Shown here piece after piece: positions 31,168-43,300 of a stretch of 64,000 nt of DNA. The translations under genes were made by a program, and so were the position numbers. The stretch is from positions 28,860 to 92,859 of the forward strand of contig NW_026515427.1 of the NCBI RefSeq assembly GCF_014898815.1. The letters run 5' to 3'. The DNA comes from Panonychus citri. Its lineage: Eukaryota > Arthropoda > Arachnida > Trombidiformes > Tetranychidae. The notes below the pieces were generated by a model. The model did no database searches, was not told the DNA's origin, and was given only the letters and a program-made list of their open reading frames with translations. Positions within the stretch are counted from its first letter, which is position 1. Each line of letters opens with the position of its first letter.

Positions 31168-31881
31168 TATTTATGTTGATGATAATAGTTGTAATTGATA
31201 GAATTGGTAGGTAAAAAACAATGTGAATAATATTAAAATTTAGTTGATGTAGAGTTTGATATTAGATTGAGAAATACATAATATTCTCTTTTTGTTTGAG
31301 AAAACAAATAATTAATATTAAATAATTGAGTAAATCTAACTTTAAAACAAGAAGATATAAGATAAAAATAGAACATGAAAAAATGATAGTTGAGGTATAC
31401 GAGGAGAAGGGTTAGTTCATCCCAACTGAACATATTTTAGCTTTACATTGGGATTTTCATATTCATGTTCACTTTCATTTCACCTTCATCTTCATCTCTA
31501 TTTTTATCTCCATCTCGTCTCTTTCAAGGAGACGAGGTGTTTATCTTTTCTTTGCCAACAGTACTAATTGTGTTTTTACATTCAACATCTATCGGTTGTT
31601 GTTAATTAGTTGAACTGAATTTTTACAAAGGTAAGTCGATATTCTCTTATGTGTCATTCGTCAGTGCATTGGAAACATTTGCTATCGATTATTTTTCTTG
31701 ATTTCACCACTCGATCTATTCGGAAAGAAAAATCGATTCTCTTGAACTGTCAATGTATTCGAATACAAATTCGAAATCGATTTTCTTTTGAACAAAAAGA
31801 CGATGAGCAATTAGATTTAGAATCAGTACCAGTTTCTGTGGATTCATAACGAATAAGGTAATTTTCAGTGTGAGGATTTAC
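31168..31881. other. Region after ACSF2 exon 4; no further exons found
   Basis: I looked on the minus strand for the remaining ACSF2 exons (the YGTTE, GYWxTGD and GRIKD-type motifs of the adenylation and C-terminal domains) and see none. Sequence is AT-rich and non-coding. The gene therefore has either a truncated 3' end or an intron that reaches beyond this window past the transposon-filled spacer. Confidence 0.5.
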
Positions 31882-33112
31882 TTTCAAGAATCTAATATGA
31901 ACAGTTTCAACGGTGGTTGGAGCTGAACCGGTGATCACGGCTACAATTAAAAATAGAAAAGAATGATTAGTTTAATTGTTCGAGGGCAATTTGAGATCAA
32001 TTCAAACTTTTAAGTGAAGGCATAGTGATGTTGTTTTTCTCTAGATAATTGATTAAATCAATCGTCATCGCTGGAACAATCATTGCATGGGAACAGTTAT
32101 TTTCATTAATTGTCTCAACCAAACTCTTAACATTGTAACGATAACCAGAAAGAGTGATTGTGATTCCCATTCGGGCCATCATTGTGATCCCATAGACAAG
32201 GCCAAAGATGTGGAAAAGAGGAACTGGAATAGCGGCAACAGTTCCTGGTTCATCAAGACCAAGTCTTCGAGCAGTTAATTGTGCATTGTTGATTAGATTA
32301 CAATGTGATAATAAGGCTCCTTTAGGTTTACCGGTTGTTCCCTGTGATTAGAAACATTGAAATGAAAAGTTGGTAATTGTATTCGGATTGATCTGTATTA
32401 CCGAAGTGAACATGATGATCGCTGGATCATCACTATTGACTCTTGATGAAGTTGTAGTTGATCCATCACTCGATGATAACAATTGTTTTAAAGAGAATTT
32501 GTCAAATTCTAATGAAGTTAAATTGTCACCATCAATTTGAACCAATTTCTCAAGAGTTGAATTAGTTTTCCTATTCAATTTACTCGCTATGTTGGCGAAA
32601 TCATTGACCACCGTTTGTTGGGAAGACTGACCAGGTACGAATAAAACTTTGGCCCCCGACTTGGCAAGAGCATATTCCAGTTCGGGTAATTTGTAAACTG
32701 GATTAAGGGTGCACAAAACTAACCCATAGCGAGCACAAGCCAATTGAATTAATATCCATTCATAACAATTTGATGACCACAAAGAGACAACATCACCTTT
32801 AGTCAAACCAAGGACAGAATCAAATGAATCAACCAGTTGATTAACTTCTTTATTTAGATCACCAAATGATTTAACTATTTTCTGATGGCCACTGATTATC
32901 GCAGGTTGGGAATTACCTTTAAAAAGAGAAAACAAATCAAGTAAATTAATCTTATCATTAAGGTAAAGGAAAAGTAAACCTTAGGCTCTAATCAGCTGAT
33001 CGCCAAAACCTTCACCGAGACCTTTAATTACTCACGTTGATCAGAACTTAATTGTAGAGCATCACCAATGGAATAAAATTCTAGATTAGCTGGAGAAACA
33101 CCATAAGCATAT
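31882..33112 (-). pseudogene. ACSF2-like acyl-CoA synthetase, 5' part only
   Basis: Medium-chain acyl-CoA synthetases of the ACSF2 group activate fatty acids with ATP in mitochondria. Minus-strand exons visible: a short one ending at 33036 (donor GTGAGT; FYSIGDALQLSSD), 32916-32402 (SLWSSNCYEWILIQLACARY, ELEYALAKSGAKVLF), 32341-32008 (P-loop SGTTGKPKGALLSH shared with the previous exon end, PLFHIFGLVYG), and 31940-31882 (VITGSAPTTVE). Splice phases agree throughout. An upstream ATG at 33347 may start a targeting exon but its splicing is unclear. After 31882 no exon is found, so the second half of the adenylation domain and the C-terminal lid domain are missing; the exons themselves are intact. 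It is head-to-head with sidestep. Confidence 0.7.
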
Positions 33113-33347
33113 GAGTATGGGTGAAGAATGAAAGTTCAGGTTAAGAGAAAATAAACAAATGAGTAGAAATGAGTTTGTAGACTTGCGACGATTTTGATGA
33201 ATTGAATCTTTGTTGGTTTGGTGATTTTGATGAATTGGAATGACTAGAGGTCAATGGAATTGAATTAAATCTTGAAAAGAAAGTAAATCATAAATTATTT
33301 CAAGAAATTAAATGTTTTGATGACGAGAAACGGTTTAAAATCATCAT

Positions 33348-34204
33348 GACTTTTCGCTGTAAAATTGAGACAATCAATTGGAGAGGAAAAGATGAACAAA
33401 ACAAAGTCTACGATTGCCGAGAATTAAAATTAAATGGTTGAATTGGTTGTCTTTTCTGTCGGTACATTATTTGTTTACTTTTGATATGGCCAACTTGTGG
33501 AACATGTTAAGGTCAAAAGATTTCGTATGCTTTGGATATTCGTTGATTGGTCATTCGCTTATTTTCCTATGTAGTGTCTCTTCGAATAACATAGTTGATA
33601 TTGGTCCAGAAGGTTAATTGAGTTCTGTACCAAGAGAGGTCAGCAGTGCACAGAAAACTTGACTACCAAACAAAAAGTAAAAATGAGTTGACTCAATGAT
33701 TGTGATAGTTTAGTTTTTATGATAAAAGTTATTTTACTCATTCCCAGTAAATGATCAAACCAAATAAGTTTATAGTTCTATCAAAAAATTGAGTTAATTT
33801 AAATTGAAGAAAATGTGAAACTTTCAGTGTTTAATGAAATGAATTAGAAACAAGTAATTAGGAGACACAATTAGACATCGTAAAAAATTGATTATTTCTC
33901 ATTTTAAACACCGATAATAAACATAATCAAAATTCTGTTAATTTGAACCGCAACTTCATCTATTTATTTTATAAATTGATTGTGTTTGGTTGAACACTTT
34001 ATGTATCAATAATTATTATTATTTGCTCATTAATTTGATTCATCAAAGTTGTTAATTAACGCGAATTGAGTGAATCATCATCATCATCATATTCACTTAA
34101 TAATCAATATTTTGTGTTTTTATCAAGATATCATCATTATCATAATAATCATCATCTTAGTCTCTATCAAAATAATTTAATTTAATTTAACTGTTTCAAC
34201 AAAA
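33348..34204. promoter_or_regulatory. Shared intergenic region of a divergent gene pair
   Basis: About 850 bp separate the putative first ATG of ACSF2 (33347, minus) from the sidestep ATG (34205, plus). Both promoters should lie here. I see no clear TATA box and no CpG-rich patch; there is a TCATCATCATCAT tract near 34074. The 67-codon frame at 33414-33617 is discussed under rejected items. Confidence 0.4.
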
Positions 34205-34373
34205 ATGAGAAGGAAATTAATGTTTCTTAATTGTGATTCAGTTGCTACTCAAACAATTTGGATATCTAAATCATCACCGGTGACATGTCTTCAATTACTA
34301 TTATTTTTACTGATACTTAATTGTAGTTACAATTTGTCTGTAAATTCACAAAGTTTAGAAATTGACTATTCAG
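34205..34373 (+). CDS. sidestep-like exon 1 (signal peptide)
   Basis: ATG at 34205, 56 codons plus one base, donor G/GTATTT. Hydrophobic core near residues 30-40. The same ATG and donor are preserved in the decayed left-arm copy (485 and 316), which supports the boundaries. Confidence 0.8.
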
Positions 34374-37300
34374 GTATTTATGATTTGCTTAATTATCATT
34401 ATTGATGATCCAATGGTTGTATTCCAATCTATTAAAATTCACTTTCTCTCTTTCTCAATGTTTAGGTCACACAGAAGTCGAAGGTATCGCTGGTCGATCA
34501 GTCTCTTTACCATGTAACATAACGATAACCAACGGGAATATTAAAGAAGTGGCCATTATTTTATGGTACAAAGGAGAGACTGGAATTCCTGTTTATACAG
34601 TTGACACTCGGAATAAAAGTTCATTAAGTGGTTCAATTCATATTCCATCGAGTTCTTATAAGAGTCGATCTTATTTTGATATGTCCAAAAGTCCACCGAC
34701 TCTACGATTAGATAAAGTTAGTGAAAAAGACTCAGGTGAATATCGATGTAGAGTCGATTATGAAAAATATCCAACACAAAACTTTCACATCAACCTAACA
34801 GTTATCGGTAAGTTCAATTAATTTCCTTCAATTTACTCAATTCAGGAATGTAACTAGAACTTTTAGCTTTCCAATTCAATCATAATGAACTTTTTTGCAT
34901 AAAATAAACACCACTACAACTTAAAGCAATCATAAAAATAATCACTTTCACTGAAGAAAATTACTCATTCTCTGAGTTTCATGATATTCATGCTACTAGA
35001 AAGATACACGAAATTTTTCATCATCTACAAAACCTCAACATTTGCATATACATTGAATTTTCATCCTTCTTACTTTTCAGATTATCATTTACAGGAAAAG
35101 TTAGAGGAGAAACGACTCAACTTTTTATAAGTTTCCAAATCTACTATCAGTTTGTTCACCTTGATAGATTTTTGATCAACAGAGTTACTGATTTTAATAA
35201 ATGTTCAAAAACGCCCATGATAATTCATAAAATCGAATCTCAATCTTATAGAATGATAGTGTCATATTCAATAATAACATTTTCCTTGGCTAAATTATCA
35301 GAGAAAAAACTTCCTCGTCATAATCATAACAGTCACCTTCATCATCATCAACAGCAACATGATTATCATCAAAATCCATCAAAATGAATTCTTGTCTATC
35401 AGAAGCATTGAAACTCATAAGATACCCTGAGAGTTAGTGAGTAGAAGAGTAAAAATTTCATCTTCCCCTCTCTTCATCTGATTATAAATTCATTTAACCT
35501 TCACAATCTCAGCATAAGACTGATAACATCACTTCCGAAAAGTTATCAAAGTAAAATGCAAAATTTTGTTTCAACAGAAATAATAATGATGATAACATAC
35601 TGAAACCTACAGAACAGGGAAAGTAGTTGACGGTGGGAAAATTCATAATTCATTCTGGAAATTGTGTAATAATACCAAGAGCATTCATGATGATAGATTT
35701 CAATTGTTTGAACAAACTGAAACTCAAAGAAATGGAAACAAAAAAAACGCTCATTGTCAATTAGTTATGTAAAATGGATTCAAATGAAATTCAAGCCTAA
35801 GCCCAAGAGATTATGATTGTCAACTCATATCAAGGGATCTTTTACACTTTATCTCTTCCTTTTAATAATAATCATGGTGATGATTCTCATGATGAAATAT
35901 ATTAGATATGAAGATGATTTTGTTGAAGAAAAAGTTGAGATTTCTACAAAATCTTAATAACTTATTCTTAAAAGCTTTTATCATCATTACTATTATCAAA
36001 TGTTATCTTATATAACTTTTTCACTTCCTGTTAAGATGAAATAAGTTGTTCAGCTGAGACATTATATTAGTTTTATCCTTTAGCATCTCGTCATCATCAT
36101 GTTGTTGATTTAGAAGATGAAACAAATATTCATTTTCTATGTGAAAATTTTGTTATCATGTTTGTTACATTTCCCTATGAAAGCCATCAACATGAACGGA
36201 TATCAAATACTATTCACATGATGAATATCATTCATGATAATAGATGATAACTTGAATAAACATCATATTATTTTGTGACACTATTTTATTAATATTACTA
36301 AACTATAACCGTTATTTTAAAATACTTTTTACTTATCTACTTACTCATATCAGTAGTTTTAACTGAAAGTCAATGTAACCGATAAGCTTGTGAAAGACAT
36401 TCAGAAAAATGCTCAAAATGCTGACTCAGATTGACCAGAATCCAAGCAGAATGTCAGACAGAAGGAGATGAATAAAAGTACTATATCATATATGATAATC
36501 TTCAAGTTTTATCACCGACAGAATTTCAGCTTTACCTGAATATTTTTACCTTCTCCATCTATTATCATTTATCCGAATCTCTTTATCTTCATGTTTACAT
36601 GATGATGAAGTTTTCTTATTGAATGATGAATCAAATGATTTTCTGGTCAAATTGAATGGAGTTGTTTCATCATTAATCTGTATTAGTTGACAGTTGATTC
36701 AACATAATAATAGAATTGAAATTGATAAAAAAAATAGTACATTATATATTATCATTTACCTTGTCTCTTCAGGTCTAAATTGTTATTGTTGTGATTTTTT
36801 CTCATTTGAGGATTTTACTCAGTCAACTCAAGTTCTGTTTCGATTCAGCGGAACATTAAACCTCTCTTTATTATTAAATACGAAATGACTCAAACATGTC
36901 CATCGAAGACCAGAAATCTGATTTTTGATCGGTCAAACTAATGAACTAACTAAAGTAATCAGATTGAACTCCGAGGCAAGTATTAATAAAAAAGAGTTTA
37001 GTTTCTACAAAATTAATGTCTAGTGTTTGGAATTAATTAATATTTTGATCTCGATGAAAAAAAAACATCGTAACGAAGTAAGATTTGATCTGATTGACTT
37101 AGGATTTAGGTCAACTTATTGAATGTCCAGACAGTTATGGTAATTATCTGCTTGACCATTGAGCGTAACATAAAGGGTTAAACATAATGATAATGTAAAT
37201 GAAAAAGTTGATTAATTAGCTTTAATTTTTTGCTCATTTATCCATTGTTTGAGTTATAAAGATAAATTATAATCTGGTCAAGATGATAATGTTCAATTAT

Positions 37301-40300
37301 ATAAATCAGTGAATTTGGTTGACCAGAGTTAATGAATATATCATGATGGTGTTGATTAATATTATTCATGATAAACATTAACAAACAAAAAATGATAATT
37401 CATAAATATCATAATCAAAGTGATAATAACAATGATCACAACAATAACAATAATCATTGTTATGATAAATTATGAACAAAAATTGAGATGATTAATAATG
37501 ATTACATGATTTGAGTTGATTCATTTATCATCATGAAACATCATCATGAATAATGAGTTATAAATAGCTTACATTATGAATATATGAGCATAAAATGTAT
37601 AACAATTTAACAAACAAATAGTGAAGATTCAGTGAGTCCGCATGTAATAATATACGATAACCATGATGAGCAAGAGAGAGAGAGAGAGAGAGAGATTGTG
37701 AAAGGGATGAAAAATTCCAGAACTGATTTCATCATAACCATGATAATAATCAAATTCAACTCATTTATTAAGTTCCAATTGATTTCAGTTTGATAAAGTA
37801 CAGATATTCAGTTTCCCAATCTACTCATGTTCCATGAGAGTGAATCAATCAGTTAAATTCATGGTGAATAAAAAATAAACTTCGAGTCAATCTCATTGGA
37901 GGAGAAAGAAAAAAGTTTCCATGATAATGATGATGAAAAAAAAGTTCAGAATGATAATAATGACAATTTATTATCAAATTTACATTTATGACATTTTAAG
38001 TATTCATTGATTTTCATTTGTGAACCATTGCAATCCTAAGATCTCACTGATAAAGTGCAAATACATATTAATGTATATAAATGTTATCACTTTGGTGTAA
38101 ATTTTATCAACTTTTATTTGAAACTGTTATTTTTTTTTGTTCCAACAAAGTGAAAACTGTATATTAATGGCCAGTGTATATATTCAACTTACAGGGTGTT
38201 TATATTCCGTGTGATACTTTAACGATAAGATTAATAATATACATATTAGATGAATGGTTATGAGTTTCCAAAGTTTTCATGATACTTGCATGAGGAAAAG
38301 ATTCTCGTACATTGAACTTTAATCATGATTCAGTGAGATGGTGATGATGGTGATAAATTGCATTTCAAGTATTAGATTTCATTGTTCAATATTGGAAACT
38401 TTTTTTCGCAATCTACATTTTTCTCACTCTCAGAACTTTTTTCTTCAGAACTTTTTTGCTTTTCATTCGGAATCAATATGGAAAAAAATTTGGAGAATTT
38501 TTTTTTCTATCTCAACCTTTACCTTCCATCACCATGTCTGATTATTCAGATGTCAGAGATAATCATGAATTGAACAATAATTTAATATCCATTGGCTTCC
38601 ATTAGATTTCAATATTTATCTTGATTCCATTTATTTTGTCATCATGTGATTATTTGTAATTCAATGTGATAAAAATCATTAATTTCATGATGAATTTTGA
38701 ACAGCATACAATAAAAAATTCTGAATCAATTATTGAACTTTTTCCCCTGTGATACCTGATTTTCATGATTGAAACTCAGAGTTTTATTCAGATTTTTTCC
38801 CTTGCATTTCTATGTCACTTTCTTGTTTTCGTTATCTAATCTGAATTTATGATAGAATGACAATTATTCTGATAAAAAGATGAACCATTTTTTTGCTGTT
38901 ACTGTTTCCATCTTTCCATCATCATAATCCATTATCTTACTGTACACACTCAGTTTCCAACAAGATTGATAAGATAATATAAGATAGAAATGTTGTCCAC
39001 CTTTTAGATTAACGATTATTCATGATGGTGATCAACATCATGTTCATCCTACATCTTCCGCATGATTCAACTGAATCAACAGATTACCGGTTAACCTGAA
39101 TAACATACTCGTGAATCTCAACATGATGCAAATGAATGGAAACAGAATCAGTACCATGAATTCAATGTAATAGTTTTCAATTGAATAGAGAGAAAAGAGT
39201 TAAATTCTCTCTATGAATTATCTCATGAATTTTGTCTGTAAAGGTTTAAATGATATAAAAATAGATGACCAATTGAAAATTCTGATTCAAATTAAGTGCA
39301 AACACAAACTAATCATGAATACTGAGGTTAAATTATCTGATTTTTCATGAATAGTAGAAAAGTTCAACCTAATGAACACACAAGTGAAACAAAACGTTTC
39401 CATCTCATTGAGAGAAAATTCTGATTGGATTTTATTCTGAAACCTGAATTTTTATTCATTCATTTTTCTTTGCATTTACAATGTAGAAAAGTAAACATGA
39501 TAAACAATTTGTTGTTCTTTTCGATTATTTATCCCCCATTCTTTTCTTTTTCAATCTAATACATGAGGAAAATTGCATGAGAAAACATTTGGAACACATT
39601 GTTTACATGAGAATCATATTTCATGGGCCAATGAATAGCAAAGGTAAGCATTATTTCAGTGGAAAGGATAACCAAAAGTTCATAGATTAACCTTGAGATT
39701 GAGCGTTCAGATTATTTGTATAACTTGAAACTTTTGCACTTTCACCATTTGGATTATAAAATTTCCATCATGCTCATGAAACATGAACTTTTATGGAAAC
39801 AAAAATGCATTGAGATTATCATGCAAACTCAGGTTGATAATGAGTCTTTAATTATCAACATCATTTGCCCATTAATTAGTTAAGATTTATTTTGAATGAG
39901 GAAACAAATTAATAGGTTGGGTATTACCTTTTCAACACTAATCTGGTTTTGAGCTTGTGGTTTTCTTGGCTGTTAACAATTAATTGTTCAGCTCAGACTG
40001 AATTTTAAGCGATAAATATTATTATACTATTCATCATGAGATTAAAGGTAACCAAGATAATAAAGCTTTAATCTGTTCAGATTAAAGTTAATCATGGATT
40101 TTGTAATAGATATTCAGATGTGAGAGTATTTTTTTTCATATTCCCTTGGCAGTAAATCTGATTAATTAGTTTGAAAAATTAATCTCTTGTTTTCTAAGTC
40201 TTGGCTTTATTTTTTTCTGATTATCAATTATTGAGATTAACTTGAGTTTAAGGCTTGATAATATTGTTATCTGATTGATAATCAAGGGGATCTGGGACTG

Positions 40301-43300
40301 TATTTTTTGTTAACCTGTCTGTTATTAATTAATTAAAGAGAGGGTGATTGAATCCATGATGTTTTTTTCCAATGAACTGAATCTGCTTCCCATGAAATTT
40401 CAATAGATGAATGAGGCAAAAATGGCTTGACATTTTCTCGTGATTCAATTTGCAGAAAATAATCTAATCTCACCATTGGGAGTTAACATCTTTCAATAGA
40501 AATATCATGTTCCCCTGAATTCACCTTATTGTTTACTTGAGTATCTTCAACAATGTCCAATGAAGATGAAGATGATGAAAGACCTTTAAAAGCTAAAGAA
40601 AAGAGGTAATATTAATGATGATGAACTGAATTCTTGTTGAAACTTTGCTCAAGTCAATTTCTCATGATAACCGTGTCATTGGAAGTAGATAAAGATTTTA
40701 TTAGAAAGAAAAGATGAAAAAAAAATGATATTAGATTAATAAAGTTATCAAACAAAACGATAACTCAATTATATTTATGGCTCTTGCTGGCAGTTGATGG
40801 GCATTAATGAGAGGAAACGGAAAAGGTTTTCAAAGCTGATGACAATTTTACTAATGATCATTTGATGAGCTAATCAGATAGTCATTAAACTCACACAATC
40901 CCTGAAGATTTTTCAAGTTATATAAGTTTTTTATCGTGGTTTTATTGTCTAATGGTTTGTGCATATGTTAAATCTCAGCTCTGGAATCTAAACCGATTCT
41001 CATTGTTTTCATTATCTTGTTAGATTATTATCATGAGTTCTAAATTTATTCTCATGAGACGTTTCAAGGCCATTGGGGTCATTTTTTGAAGAGTACATTT
41101 AGATGTTATTTGACTAGGCATACTGATATGACGCAGAAAATAGAGACTTAGGAGTGCGTGCGAGAAAGAGAGTTAAAGAACGAGAAAGAGTAATTTGGAA
41201 AGAGAAAAAAGAGAGAGACTGAGAGAAAAGAAAAAGAAGAGAAAGAAAAAGAAGAGAAAGAAAAAGAAGAGAAAGAGAAACGCAAAATTTGAGCGAAGCG
41301 GCAATAGTAAATCTTTTTCTCTTTTCTGCCTTCATGATAGTTTCATCGATTCTAGTGTTAAATATCAGTGTAATCATGTTGTTTCCATTTCAATTAGGAA
41401 TTTCCAAGTTTTCCTATTCCTTCAAATGGCCATGATAAACAAGGAATTTTGCCTTAGGGTTTTTTGAGCAGTTTGTGTTTTCTATTGATAATTTTTACGT
41501 TTAAATTCATAATGATTATTAAATAGATAACATGAAATTAATTTTTGAGTTAATCTATGAAAGGAAAAAATAGAATAGACTTCAAATAAATCGTTACGAA
41601 AAATGAGCAGGAATTAAAGTTTTGCGAACGAAAAGACTTTTAGTTTGAGATTCAAATTTACATTCGGATTATTCAGAGCATTTTAGAATAAAATTTTACT
41701 AAGTTCTAGAGCAAAGTGTGAGCATACAAAAGTTCTAATCTCTCTTCAACTTGGAGAATAATAAAAATGATGAAGATAAAGTTACAAATGTGAAGAAATA
41801 AAGTGAATGATTGGAAAAGGTTGAAATAAGATTCAGATGAAATTATTGATTTCTCATCAAATTCTCTTTACTTCAACTCTCATGTTCGAGCTACAATTTT
41901 CTTCAGAACTATTTGTATCTCTCATGTTCATAAAATTGATAAGAGATAGAGAAAGAAAGGAAGAGAGAGAGAGAGAACGATAAGCTAGAAAGTCGAGTGA
42001 GCTACAATGATTCTAATACATCAGAATGCGGATATTAATATAAGACCAAGTACGCAGAATGAAATATAATCAACACAAAAAACGATCATCGGGTTAGTGG
42101 ATTTCATTAGTTTTCTGTCATCATTTAATGTTATTGAATATAAGTTGAGAAATTGATGAGCAATGATCAAGTGTTGGGTGAGGAAAATATTCAAATTGAA
42201 ATTGTGGGTATGAAATGACAATTGTATTTCTATATGACATGCAATACACCCAAATACAACAGTATGTCTATTGAACTGAAGGGAGTGAGAAATATGAAAT
42301 ATTAACAAATGAGAAATCAAGTTATCATTATTATCACCATTATAATGTGTTTCCATTATTATTATTACTTATTATTTATCAATGAACAATATATCTATGA
42401 AAAAGATGCTAGTTAACCCTTGGAAAATAGTGAAAGATTGTAACCTCACTGATAATAATGGTGATAACTAAATAATAGGGTAAAAAAATATCTATGGTTT
42501 ATCGTAATTACTTATTGATTTCACTGTTTTCGAAACTTTTTTTTTGTTTCGAAATAAAAAAAGAGGAAAAAAATTTAACCAAACAATAATTCATTTTAAT
42601 CAATTTTAAGAAAATAATAAACTTCCCTTGGAACTTTTTTTTTACTTCTTTTTTCTTATTACATGATGATGATGATGATGGTATGGAATAGTAATAAATT
42701 ATCATTGGGAAGATGTGATTAAATGTAGAGGAAGATCTTGAAGAAATTGAATTTAGAATGAAAAAACTAATTGAGTTCCAATGGAAAATATTTCCGTTTT
42801 TCATATCGATATTTTCATTTGTTTCGTTGTCTCTTATTGGATTTCTTTAAATTCTTGCATTCATTTTGTTCAGTGGCAATGAATTGAAATATTGATTAGC
42901 AATTATTTTGTTCACATGTTGAAACAATTAACTGTCATTAACAGTAAACTTGAAACTTTTGGATAATGTATCATGTTGGTCTAATCAGATTTGTATCTCT
43001 CAAGTTGAAGGTGTAAGTTTTTAATCTGATCAAGAAAGTAACAAGAATTATAAAAGTAACTATAAGTTTCCAAGTAAAGAATCAAAGGTTTCCCTTGGAA
43101 TAAGAGTTCAATTATTGAACTTTTTGTGCTCCATTTTGTTTGGATTCATGACGAACAGGATAACATTTGAAAGAATTGCAAGAACAACAAATTGAATAAG
43201 CTTGAGAGAGGAAAGTAGCAGAACAAATTCAAAGGTTGATTCAAATTGAAAAGAAGAGAAATTAAATCGAATCAAAGTTCTTGATGAATATTTACTTCGA

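Larger units (their letters stand above)
32330..34807. repeat. Right arm of the inverted duplication
   Basis: Inverted match of 1-4183 minus the insertion 1191-2879. It covers ACSF2 exon 2 and the start of exon 3, the ACSF2 upstream exons, the shared intergenic region and sidestep exons 1-2. The match can be followed to about 34690, where the left arm leaves the window. This arm carries the intact reading frames. Confidence 0.85.

Noticed and set aside
33414..33617. 67-codon open frame present in both arms (also 2890-3093, minus) and in part at 1043-1190
   Set aside because: It starts without ATG, the differences I can see between copies change residues, and it lies in the shared upstream region. 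Presence in both arms is explained by the duplication, not by selection on a protein.
41114..41467. Open frames on both strands over a purine tract
   Set aside because: Both are translations of a GAAAAAGAA-type repeat.
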